Part shown: in pieces, positions 1-6,839 of the stretch | Numbering within the stretch: position 1 is the first letter of the stretch | Layout: each line of letters starts with the position of its first letter | Assembly (NCBI GenBank): GCA_014762585.1 | Contig: JABURN010000125.1 | Coordinates: forward strand, 1 to 7,009 | Origin: Methylophaga sp. | GTDB taxonomy: Bacteria > Pseudomonadota > Gammaproteobacteria > Nitrosococcales > Methylophagaceae | Reading direction: 5' to 3' | DNA length: 7,009 bases | Program-made: the position numbers and the translations under genes | The notes under the pieces: generated by a model | What the model was told of the DNA's origin: nothing | What the model saw: only the letters and a program-made list of their open reading frames with translations | Database searches by the model: none

Positions 1-796
1 TAGCCTGAGCCAGGATGGATACACCAGCCTGCTGCAGGATCTGCGCACGGGTCAAGTTTGCTGTTTCAGCTGCAAAGTCCGCGTCTTCAATACGGCTTCG
101 AGCGGCAGTCAGGTTCTCTGCATAGTTTTGCAGATTTGAGATGACCGCTTCAAAACGGTTCTGAATCGCACCGTAAGTTGCGCGGGCTGAGTTGACATCA
201 TCGATGTCAGTACTGAGTGTGCTGAGCGCTGCAGAAGCTGCAGCAGTGGTTGATACATCAACAATACCTGTTGCAGTCAGTGTTGAGCTGAAAGAGCTCA
301 GGGTTGACAAGTCGTCCAGGGTAATGGAGATACGATTGTTTGCCGCACCAGAAGCACCCACCTGGAAGCCAACCGAGCCACCGCCGCTCAACAGATCTAC
401 ACCATTGAAGTTTGTGGTTGCAACGATACGGGAAATTTCCTGAGTCAACTGATCGACCTCAAGTTGCAGACCAGAAGCATCACCTACAGTGTCATTTGAA
501 GCCTGAACGGCAATTTCACGAATACGTTGCAGGTTATTCGCGATTTCACCCAAGGCACCTTCAGCAGTCTGGCCCAGAGAGATACCGTCACCGGCGTTAC
601 GGACCGCCTGATTGATACCACGAATGTCACGGGTCAACTGACCTGCGACGAATAGGCCTGCCGCGTCATCTTTCGCGCTGTTAATACGCAGGCCAGATGA
701 CAGACGCTGCAGTGAAGTGTTCAGTGCATTTTGAGATTCATTCAGGTTTCTTTGAGCATTCAAAGAAGAAACATTAGTGTTGATGATAAGTGCCAT
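1..796 (-). CDS. fliC: Flagellin, second tandem copy (C-terminus cut by window edge)
   Basis: Filament subunit, exported by the flagellar type III system and polymerised outside the cell. I translated 265 codons from the ATG at 796-794. The reading frame is open to base 1, and alignment with the neighbouring flagellin shows 13 C-terminal residues missing. Residues 1-135 form the N-terminal D0/D1 helices, with the family hallmarks [15 protein letters not shown] (33-47) and [10 protein letters not shown] (89-98, the region TLR5 recognises in gammaproteobacterial flagellins). A short central segment (about 136-200) replaces the large D2/D3 domains of enteric flagellin. The C-terminal helix ([15 protein letters not shown], 232-246) follows. 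Start choice is supported by AGGAGA at 807-802, 5 bases from ATG. It shares about 84% of residues with the other copy (223 of 265, no gaps, hand aligned). Most changes fall in the centre, where this copy is rich in Ser/Thr. A sigma-28 type promoter precedes it. Confidence 0.97.
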   Translation of the reverse strand, partial: MALIINTNVSSLNAQRNLNESQNALNTSLQRLSSGLRINSAKDDAAGLFVAGQLTRDIRGINQAVRNAGDGISLGQTAEGALGEIANNLQRIREIAVQASNDTVGDASGLQLEVDQLTQEISRIVATTNFNGVDLLSGGGSVGFQVGASGAANNRISITLDDLSTLSSFSSTLTATGIVDVSTTAAASAALSTLSTDIDDVNSARATYGAIQNRFEAVISNLQNYAENLTAARSRIEDADFAAETANLTRAQILQQAGVSILAQA

Positions 797-812
797 GACT
801 TTCTCCTAGCCG

Positions 813-844
813 GCAGCACTCTCATCTTTATTGTTGAGTGCTGC
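813..844 (-). promoter_or_regulatory. Leader hairpin upstream of the second flagellin's ribosome binding site
   Basis: A perfect 9-bp inverted repeat (GCAGCACTC at 844-836 and GAGTGCTGC at 821-813, minus-strand sense) encloses a 14-base A/T-rich loop. It lies inside the leader of the predicted sigma-28 transcript and ends 5 bases before the AGGAGA Shine-Dalgarno sequence. No run of T follows, so it is not a terminator. A role in mRNA stability or in tuning translation is inference; the repeat itself is read directly. Confidence 0.6.
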
Positions 845-897
845 TTGTTGACTTTGGCAGATATACATTGCTTATGTATTTACCGCCTCCGAAAACA

Positions 898-924
898 GTA
901 ACGGCAGGAGAAAAAAATTCTTTA
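898..924 (-). promoter_or_regulatory. Sigma-28 (FliA) type promoter for the second flagellin
   Basis: Read on the minus strand, TAAAGAAT (924-917), an 11-base spacer and GCCGTTAC (905-898) match the FliA consensus TAAAGTTT-N11-GCCGATAA. The TAAA-N15-GCCG core is intact and the spacing is exact. Transcription would begin near 891, giving a leader of about 95 bases that includes the hairpin at 813-844. FliA promoters of late filament genes become active after the hook-basal body is complete and FlgM is exported, which suits a flagellin gene. Confidence 0.85.
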
Positions 925-994
925 GTAAAAAATACAAAGATCTTTCAATGTCATGGCAACTCAGCAGTCAGGCTTGTTTCTCGCTCAAATTTCC

Positions 995-1831
995 TTAACC
1001 CTGCAGCAGGCTCAATGCGTTCTGTGGCAATGTGTTTGCCTGCGCCAGGATCGAAGTACCAGCCTGTTGCAGAATCTGAGCACGGGTCAGTTTTGCCGTT
1101 TCGGCGGCAAAGTCGGCATCTTCAATCCGGCTTCTTGCCGCTGTCAGATTTTCAACATAGTTCTGCAGGTTGGAAATGACAGCTTCAAAGCGGTTTTGCA
1201 CCGCACCGTAAGTGGCGCGTGCGCCATTGACATCATCGATATCACTACTCAGGTTGGCCAGTGCTGCTGAGGCCGCAGCAGTAGTGGATACGTCAATGAC
1301 ACCGGTTGCAGTCAGATTGGCAGCGAAGGCATTGATGTTAGTGATGTCGTCCAATGTCACAGAGATCTGGTTGCTGACATCACCGGAAGCACCCACATGG
1401 AAGTTAACGGTCTCACCGCCGCTCAGCAGGAATCTGCCGTTAAAGTTCGTGGTGGCCACAATACGTGAAATTTCCTGAGTCAGCTGATCGACTTCCAGCT
1501 GCAGACCGGCGGCATTACCAACAGTATCATTAGATGCTTGAACCGCGATTTCGCGAATACGCTGCAGGTTGTTGGCGATTTCACCCAGCGCGCCTTCCGC
1601 AGTCTGGCCCAGTGAAATACCATCAGCGGCATTACGGATAGCCTGGTTATTACCACGAACATCGCGGGTGATTTGGCCGGCAACAAACAGACCAGCAGCA
1701 TCATCCTTGGCACTGTTAATGCGGAGACCGGATGACAGTCGCTGCAGTGACGTATTCAGATCGCTCTGAGACTCGCTCAAATTGCGCTGTGCATTCAACG
1801 ACGCAATATTGGTGTTAATGATCAAAGCCAT
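995..1831 (-). CDS. fliC: Flagellin, first tandem copy (complete, 278 residues)
   Basis: Complete flagellin, the extracellular filament subunit. It starts at ATG 1831-1829 behind AAGAGGG (1845-1839, 7-base spacing) and ends with TAA at 997-995. N-terminal D0/D1 (residues 1-135) holds [15 protein letters not shown] and [11 protein letters not shown]-terminal D1/D0 (about 200-278) holds [15 protein letters not shown] and ends in LSLLQG. At 278 residues it is far shorter than enteric FliC (near 500) because D2/D3 are absent, as is common in polarly flagellated marine gammaproteobacteria. The centre (about 136-200) is the likely surface-exposed and modified part; it carries fewer Ser/Thr than the other copy ([10 protein letters not shown] at 163-172). 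It follows the large glycosyltransferase gene by 86 bases, a gap holding a sigma-54 type promoter, which suggests this is the earlier-expressed subunit. No intrinsic terminator is visible after its stop, so some read-through into the second copy is possible. Confidence 0.98.
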   Translation of the reverse strand: MALIINTNIASLNAQRNLSESQSDLNTSLQRLSSGLRINSAKDDAAGLFVAGQITRDVRGNNQAIRNAADGISLGQTAEGALGEIANNLQRIREIAVQASNDTVGNAAGLQLEVDQLTQEISRIVATTNFNGRFLLSGGETVNFHVGASGDVSNQISVTLDDITNINAFAANLTATGVIDVSTTAAASAALANLSSDIDDVNGARATYGAVQNRFEAVISNLQNYVENLTAARSRIEDADFAAETAKLTRAQILQQAGTSILAQANTLPQNALSLLQG

Positions 1832-1870
1832 GACTTTACCCTCTTAAATGGTTAGCTATGCTGTTGTTTT

Positions 1871-1886
1871 CCACGTCAGCACGTGG
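1871..1886 (-). promoter_or_regulatory. Inverted repeat in the leader of the first flagellin
   Basis: CCACGT-GCTG-ACGTGG in minus-strand sense (1886-1871): a perfect 6-bp inverted repeat with a 4-base loop. It lies just downstream of the predicted sigma-54 start site (near 1892). It could be a short 5' RNA hairpin or a protein-binding dyad. In Vibrio flaA the activator FlrC binds downstream of the start site, so an activator site in this position is conceivable, but I cannot tell which it is. Confidence 0.4.
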
Positions 1887-1901
1887 GCACAGACTGGGTA
1901 A

Positions 1902-1917
1902 AGCACGATGTGTGCCA
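1902..1917 (-). promoter_or_regulatory. Sigma-54 (RpoN) type promoter for the first flagellin
   Basis: Minus-strand TGGCAC-ACATC-GTGCT matches the RpoN consensus TGGCAC-N5-TTGCW at all but one position, with the diagnostic GG-N10-GC spacing exact. It begins at the base immediately after the glycosyltransferase stop codon, 70 bases before the flagellin ATG. The predicted start is near 1892. RpoN promoters need an AAA+ activator (FleQ/FleR or FlrA/FlrC type in polar flagellates). Any upstream enhancer would have to lie inside the 3' end of the glycosyltransferase gene. Confidence 0.75.
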
Positions 1918-4900
1918 TTAACTCCTAGATGATTGTTTTAAGGTCTTTTCCGCTTTTGACTGATCTGCTCTAAACTCAGTAGTGGCAAGGGATGAGAACC
2001 ACTCATCCAGATGGTCTTCAAGCAAATAATGCTGTTCAACCCAGGCTTTCAATTCGTCACCGGCCTGTTGTAATGCTGACGGATCGGCAAGGATTTGCCG
2101 GATTGCCGACAGCCAGTCTGCCTTGTTATTGGCGACCCGGATAACGGGAGCATCATTGGTCTGGTAGGGGAAAATATCCGAGCAGACTACCGGCCAGCCG
2201 AGGATGCCGTATTCCAGCAGACGCAGATTACTTTTGGCGATATTAAAGTCATGCTCCTCCAGAGGTGCCACGGCCAGATCCAGATTCAGAGAAGCGAGCT
2301 TCTGTGGGTAGGCCTCAATATCAACAAAGGTATGCTCTTCTTTTATATAGGGTTTGATTTCTTCGGGGCACATGCCTAAGAAAACCCAATCCACTTCCTC
2401 TGCCGTTTCTTTGACCACGTCGATGATAATTTCCAGATCCCCCTGATGCTGCTGAGCACCGGCCCAGCCGACCCGGGGTTTGACGCCCTGACGTCGTTTT
2501 GTGTCAAGGCCAGTCCAGGTTTCTCTGGGCAGGCGGTTGGGAATGACATCAATACTGTCAATCATATCCTGGCACATCAGCTTCAGTGGCTCTGTCGATA
2601 CGATGAGATGATCACAATAGCCGAGAACCCGTCGCAACCGACTTCTGGCATCCCGATAGGAGGCCTTCATTTTTTTGTAGGAAGAGCTTTTTTCCGGCAA
2701 GTCATGCAACAGATCATCGAGCAGAAAGATGATCCGCGTTTGCGGTGTAAACTCACGGTATAACCTGATGGTTTCAATGTCGTTATCACTGATACCATTC
2801 TGAAACACCACCGAGTCGGGCTGTAAGCGTGCCATTTCCGGCATATTCAGATGACGTTTACCGGTCTCGCACATCGCTATGCCGGCTTGTGACAAGGCAG
2901 CAAAAGGCTGTTTCATTCGATAGTCACCTGAGGCGCCTCGAATAGGAACGCCGAATACGCGCAACCTTAAATGAGTCTCACGCTCCCAGTTGAGCGTGGC
3001 TTCAGTATCAATCGCACAATGGCGGTAACGCAAACTGAGATTCGGGTTATAGGCCGGGTCCATAGCCAGTTTAGGCAACCAACGATTGAGCATATAGCGC
3101 TGCTCTTTCCGAGTTCGGAGCACCTTGTCTGCCTCCGCCTGCCAATCGTAATAAAACTTGATATCGCTTCTTTCACCGACACTGGTACTGCCGTGATGCA
3201 CCACCATCGAAAACGGGGTATAGACGATTCGAAAGCCCTGCTCAGAAACGCGTAGACAGAAGTCGACATCATTGAATAATACGGCAAGATTTTCAGTATC
3301 CATCCCACCCACAGCCTGATAGAGCGACTTTCTGACCAGCATTACTGCAGCCGTGACCGCAGAAAAGTTTTGATCCAGCCGGGCCCTCTCCATATGGCTG
3401 CTGTCATGCATGCAGAGTGTATTGGCATAGGGATGATCGGCAATACTAGCCATACCCAGAATAACTCCGACATGCTGCACACGACCGGATCCGGGATAGA
3501 GCAAACGGGCACCCACCACGCCGACATCTTCGCGCTGCCCATGGTTAAGCATCCGATCCAGCCAGTCAGGCTGGATCACTTCCGTGTCATTGTTCAGTAG
3601 TAACAGGTAATCCCCCGTGCTCTGCTCCACTGCCCAGTTATTCATCTCAGAAAAATTAAACGGTTTATCATAGAATAAGACCCGGACTTTATCCGGATAG
3701 CGGACACAGAGCTGCTCATAGTACACTAGGGTATCCGGGTCACGGCTCTGATTATCTACCACCAGCACTTCATAATTTTCGTAGCTTGTTTTATCCAGCA
3801 GACTTTCAACGCAGGGCTGCAGATATTCCAGTTTATCCTTGGTGGGGATGATCACACTGACCTTGGGTTTGTCCTGATGCTGATACTGGACACGGTAGCT
3901 GTTATCGACATAGCCCGGTTCAATCCTGGCGGCAAGTCCCTGCCGGGCGAGATGCTGACTCAGCGCCTGTTCACCTGCAAGCGAATCAAAGGGCCGGTCG
4001 ACCTGGCTACTTTTGTGAGTCAACACATCAGACACGTGGTAAAAGGCACTATCACCATAATTGTCGTACCAGCGCAGGGCGAGATCATAATTTTCAGCGC
4101 CAGGCAAAGCCTGTACTCCCCCTGATTGCGCCAATTGACCCGCCGGTACCCAGCTATTACCGATGTAAGGGGAGGACCGTAACAGATCGAGATTGAAATC
4201 CGGTTTGAAGCGTGGGCTATTGCGTAAGCCAGTGTGATCAACCTGATCATCATCAGTATAAAAGAAGCTTTTACCAGGATGCAGATTGATGGCATCAGCA
4301 ATTTTTGCCAAAGAATGAGCACTGTATTGTATACCGGGTTCGATAAATGAAATCCAGTGCAAGGGTTCGCGAGAAATTTCCTCATTCAGAGCCTGATAAG
4401 GATCTTCGTCAGGCTGTAACATGCGCCAGTTCAGGAAATCGGCTTGTTCGAATACCGGGTCAGGAGCTGGTGAGCCGGCAATCACTGTCAGTTGCCAGCT
4501 CTTTAACAATTGCCCTGCCAGAGAATCGATAGTGTCAGCCAGCATAACTTCTTCTCCTGGCAACACAAACATGAAGCAATGCATCACCGGTTGCTGATGC
4601 CAGTGCAGCATCATACGCTCAGCCAGCACTTCCGCATCCACTTCGCGGAGTTCGTGTTTTCGTATCCAGATCAGGTACTCATCCTGTTCAATGACTTGTC
4701 TGATCTGTGTTTTTGCCGCTGTAATCGGCTTGGGCTGTTGATCGCTATTCAGGGTTTCGTTGATTAATGACAGCAGATCATGCAGTTCCGTGCGTTTCTT
4801 GCCGAGAGGTTTATTCGGCTCTTTAGCGAGACTCTGCAGCGCTTTACTGACAAGGTGTTGCGTCAACTGCAGTAAAATCTGTTGCTTATCCACAGTGCGC

Positions 4901-5937
4901 AAGAGTCCAGTTTCGCCCTTGTTCCATAATTTGGGCACGATCTCTGGCAAGGACTCACCAAGATTTTCAGCTATCTGCAAAGCCTGATCCAGGAAATTTA
5001 CCGGCATTGCGGTGCCTTTAAGCAGGAAGTCGCTTAAACGGGCACTGTCTACCTGAACCAGTGATAAGAGGATGTGCTGACGCACTGACTCATCATCTTC
5101 TTCACTTTGCCGCAGCCAGTTAAATCCATTGACAAATAACTGATCAATAAAATGCGGGCTTACACTGGGCTCATCGAAATAATCGATCAACGGTAAAACC
5201 ACATCAAACCATTTCCGTGTTTTCACGGCTGTCGATGAGGAAGACCAATAACTATCTGGATGCACCCTGTAAACAGCCATACTTTTATCAAAAAATTTTA
5301 TACTGCCTTTGCTGGCCGCATAACAGTGCAACAGATAATCCAGCACCGGAGAAGATCTGAAAAATGCCGGGAAAGGCTGCTCGAAAATATTTCTGTAAAC
5401 GATGGTGGGGGTGTGTATCACATTGCCGTGGGCGAGATCCGCAAGCGTTAGTTCCGACTTTGTGACTTTGGTAATGAAGTCGGGCCTTAAGCCCTTTGGG
5501 GTATCCACCTGAACAGCGTGAAAGCAGGCCGAATAAGCCGGGTTGTCTAGTAAAAACTGAACCTGTGTCTGCAGTTTATGCGGGTCGGTCCAGTAATCGT
5601 CGCCTTCACACAATGCGATAAATTCGCCGCGTAGCTGTTCGAAGGTCTGCATGAAGTTATAGCGACCGGGGCCCCCCGGATAGTCAGCACGCTCTGGCTC
5701 ATCTCGTTCATGCACAAAAAGCCGAACCATGTCAGGATAACGCTGCTGATATTCGCTACAGATCTCGGTGGTGCCATCACACGATCCATCATCACCTATC
5801 ACAACCTCAACATTGAAATCCGTTTGTTGTGAAAAAATCCCTTCCAGACATTGATGTATAAAGTTCGCGTGCTGATAAGTGATGACAAGAACACTGATAA
5901 GCGGTGTATTGCTGTTGTTATTGCTGGTTTGGTTCAT
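1918..5937 (-). CDS. Giant multi-domain glycosyltransferase (GT2 / degenerate GT-A / GT2 / GT-B), probable flagellin glycosyltransferase
   Basis: A 1339-residue cytoplasmic protein with no signal peptide or obvious membrane segment. Domains: GT2 at about 14-230 (IGDDGS 47-52, EGDDYW 111-116); a mostly helical linker of unknown role, 230-450; a GT-A-like domain at about 451-645 whose catalytic signatures are eroded (IAGSP and EPGI where VDDGS and DHDD are usual) but which keeps TDDDQVD (561-567) and ENYDLALRW (615-623); a canonical GT2 at about 690-920 (VVDNQS 726-731, NND 782-784, NDVDF 889-893, HHGSTS 914-919); and a GT-B/GT4-like domain at about 990-1320 (GWAGAQQHQGD 1157-1167, KSNLRLLEYG 1235-1244). 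It starts at ATG 5937 behind AGGA (5948-5945, 7-base spacing) and stops at TAA 1920-1918. GT2 enzymes transfer sugars from nucleotide sugars. Location between flgL and two flagellins suggests building a glycan on flagellin, as the fliC-adjacent Fgt enzymes do in Pseudomonas syringae. The alternative is a role in O-antigen or another surface polysaccharide. Family call is firm; substrate is inferred. Confidence 0.9.
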   Translation of the reverse strand: MNQTSNNNSNTPLISVLVITYQHANFIHQCLEGIFSQQTDFNVEVVIGDDGSCDGTTEICSEYQQRYPDMVRLFVHERDEPERADYPGGPGRYNFMQTFEQLRGEFIALCEGDDYWTDPHKLQTQVQFLLDNPAYSACFHAVQVDTPKGLRPDFITKVTKSELTLADLAHGNVIHTPTIVYRNIFEQPFPAFFRSSPVLDYLLHCYAASKGSIKFFDKSMAVYRVHPDSYWSSSSTAVKTRKWFDVVLPLIDYFDEPSVSPHFIDQLFVNGFNWLRQSEEDDESVRQHILLSLVQVDSARLSDFLLKGTAMPVNFLDQALQIAENLGESLPEIVPKLWNKGETGLLRTVDKQQILLQLTQHLVSKALQSLAKEPNKPLGKKRTELHDLLSLINETLNSDQQPKPITAAKTQIRQVIEQDEYLIWIRKHELREVDAEVLAERMMLHWHQQPVMHCFMFVLPGEEVMLADTIDSLAGQLLKSWQLTVIAGSPAPDPVFEQADFLNWRMLQPDEDPYQALNEEISREPLHWISFIEPGIQYSAHSLAKIADAINLHPGKSFFYTDDDQVDHTGLRNSPRFKPDFNLDLLRSSPYIGNSWVPAGQLAQSGGVQALPGAENYDLALRWYDNYGDSAFYHVSDVLTHKSSQVDRPFDSLAGEQALSQHLARQGLAARIEPGYVDNSYRVQYQHQDKPKVSVIIPTKDKLEYLQPCVESLLDKTSYENYEVLVVDNQSRDPDTLVYYEQLCVRYPDKVRVLFYDKPFNFSEMNNWAVEQSTGDYLLLLNNDTEVIQPDWLDRMLNHGQREDVGVVGARLLYPGSGRVQHVGVILGMASIADHPYANTLCMHDSSHMERARLDQNFSAVTAAVMLVRKSLYQAVGGMDTENLAVLFNDVDFCLRVSEQGFRIVYTPFSMVVHHGSTSVGERSDIKFYYDWQAEADKVLRTRKEQRYMLNRWLPKLAMDPAYNPNLSLRYRHCAIDTEATLNWERETHLRLRVFGVPIRGASGDYRMKQPFAALSQAGIAMCETGKRHLNMPEMARLQPDSVVFQNGISDNDIETIRLYREFTPQTRIIFLLDDLLHDLPEKSSSYKKMKASYRDARSRLRRVLGYCDHLIVSTEPLKLMCQDMIDSIDVIPNRLPRETWTGLDTKRRQGVKPRVGWAGAQQHQGDLEIIIDVVKETAEEVDWVFLGMCPEEIKPYIKEEHTFVDIEAYPQKLASLNLDLAVAPLEEHDFNIAKSNLRLLEYGILGWPVVCSDIFPYQTNDAPVIRVANNKADWLSAIRQILADPSALQQAGDELKAWVEQHYLLEDHLDEWFSSLATTEFRADQSKAEKTLKQSSRS

Positions 5938-6032
5938 CGCTCCGTCCTGCTCACATCGACTAAATTATTAAAATCCAAAAGCACAAACTGCGACCTGAAA
6001 GATCGGCAATATGAATAATGCCTTGCCCTAAA

Positions 6033-6047
6033 GCCCGCTGAGCGAGC
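6033..6047 (-). other. Weak hairpin just after the methyltransferase gene
   Basis: Minus-strand GCTCGC-TCA-GCGGGC forms a 6-bp stem with one G-U pair and a 3-base loop, 6 bases past the methyltransferase stop codon. It is followed only by TTTA, too short a T run for a convincing intrinsic terminator. It may attenuate transcription or protect a processed end. The rest of the 116-base gap up to the glycosyltransferase holds nothing else I can support apart from that gene's Shine-Dalgarno sequence. Confidence 0.25.
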
Positions 6048-6053
6048 GACTGA

Positions 6054-6794
6054 CTATACCGCTTCAAACAAAAATAAGGGCTCGTTTTCGTTAATCCCAT
6101 AGACCACTGCAGACATGTCGGACATCACTTGATGGTGGGTGACAACCAGAGGATTAAATCCGGCCTCGGCAAAGCGTTCAAAAATATCTCTACCAAACAA
6201 GCGAACATGATCTTCTTGCCCGAAGAGTTGCAGACGCTGCTCCGGACTCACAACACCAGGGTCAGAAAAGGTATTATGCAGGCTGGCACTATAGGGTGTT
6301 TGCAGGATTGCCAGCCCTCCCACTGTCAGAACGCGGCGAATTTCCTGCATGGCTCGTCTATCATCATCGACATGTTCGAGAACATGATTGGCTATCACTA
6401 ATGTAAAACTGGCATCGGGATAGGGAATCTCGTGAATATCGATTTTTTCAACCTGCTCAGATTGTGGATACAAATCCGCCATGAGATAAAATGCGGGGTT
6501 TTGCAGCTGGATTAACTGGGACAGCCATTGCTCAGGCGCAAAGTGCAGAATTCTGGCACTGCTTCCCAGTATCGGCAGTAAATTGAGCTTTGCCAGATAC
6601 ATTAACAGATGTCTTTCCCTGTCATGACAACCACAACTAGGACAAAGAAACTGGGAAGTGTTGCTGCCGATAACATTCAGAAGTGCCATCAGCGGCGGGC
6701 GACTGTTATGACCACGATAAGGGGTGAATGCATCAATATGCTGTCCACAGACTGTGCAGTAACAGGCTAAATCAGTTGTTGTCGTGCTATTCAT
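6054..6794 (-). CDS. Class I SAM-dependent methyltransferase with N-terminal cysteine cluster
   Basis: A 246-residue protein of the Methyltransf_11-like class. The N-terminus has paired cysteines (C11, C13, C16, then C51, C54, C56 in CPSCGCHDRERHL), a probable zinc-binding knuckle. The Rossmann methyltransferase core follows: ILHFAPE (82-88) stands where motif I (GxGxG) usually is, as in several members of this class; MADLYP (105-110) supplies the acidic residue for the SAM ribose; PYPDASFTLVIANHVLEHVDDD (124-145) and RRVLTVGGLAIL (153-164) are the later motifs. The start is ATG 6794 with only a weak GAG (6804-6802) upstream; the stop is TAG 6056-6054. It sits 45 bases after flgL and 116 bases before the glycosyltransferase, so co-transcription is likely. 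The substrate is unknown. Context suggests methylation of a flagellin glycan sugar; direct methylation of flagellin is possible, but it does not resemble the radical-SAM-like FliB lysine methylase. Confidence 0.88.
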   Translation of the reverse strand: MNSTTTTDLACYCTVCGQHIDAFTPYRGHNSRPPLMALLNVIGSNTSQFLCPSCGCHDRERHLLMYLAKLNLLPILGSSARILHFAPEQWLSQLIQLQNPAFYLMADLYPQSEQVEKIDIHEIPYPDASFTLVIANHVLEHVDDDRRAMQEIRRVLTVGGLAILQTPYSASLHNTFSDPGVVSPEQRLQLFGQEDHVRLFGRDIFERFAEAGFNPLVVTHHQVMSDMSAVVYGINENEPLFLFEAV

Positions 6795-6839
6795 TCAGCA
6801 TCTCAGGCAAACAGTTCAAATTCTGCGAATCACTTGGTT

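Noticed and set aside
192..443. Plus-strand open frame of 83 codons, and similar ones at 412-615, 838-1179, 953-1270 and 1212-1478
   Set aside because: They lie antisense to the flagellin genes or straddle their leader; the 192-443 and 1212-1478 frames look alike only because the two flagellins are homologous on the other strand.
936..945. Palindrome AAAGATCTTT upstream of the sigma-28 promoter
   Set aside because: A 10-base palindrome is not rare in a 200-base A/T-rich gap, and without a loop it is a poor terminator; no evidence for an operator.
1899..1916. GGCAC-ACATC-GTGCT followed by TTTA, as a possible terminator for the glycosyltransferase
   Set aside because: The stem is only 5 bp with a G-U pair and the T run is three bases; the same bases fit a sigma-54 promoter far better.
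4020..4385. Minus-strand frame of 121 codons, with other frames inside 1918-5937
   Set aside because: Shadow frames within the glycosyltransferase gene, whose own frame carries clear family motifs throughout.
6000..6007. GCCGATCT in minus-strand sense, resembling a sigma-28 -10 element upstream of the glycosyltransferase
   Set aside because: The -35 position at the proper distance reads GCAAGGCA, a poor match to TAAAGTTT; not enough to call a promoter.
6129..6401. Plus-strand frame of 90 codons
   Set aside because: Antisense to the methyltransferase core; no recognisable protein features.
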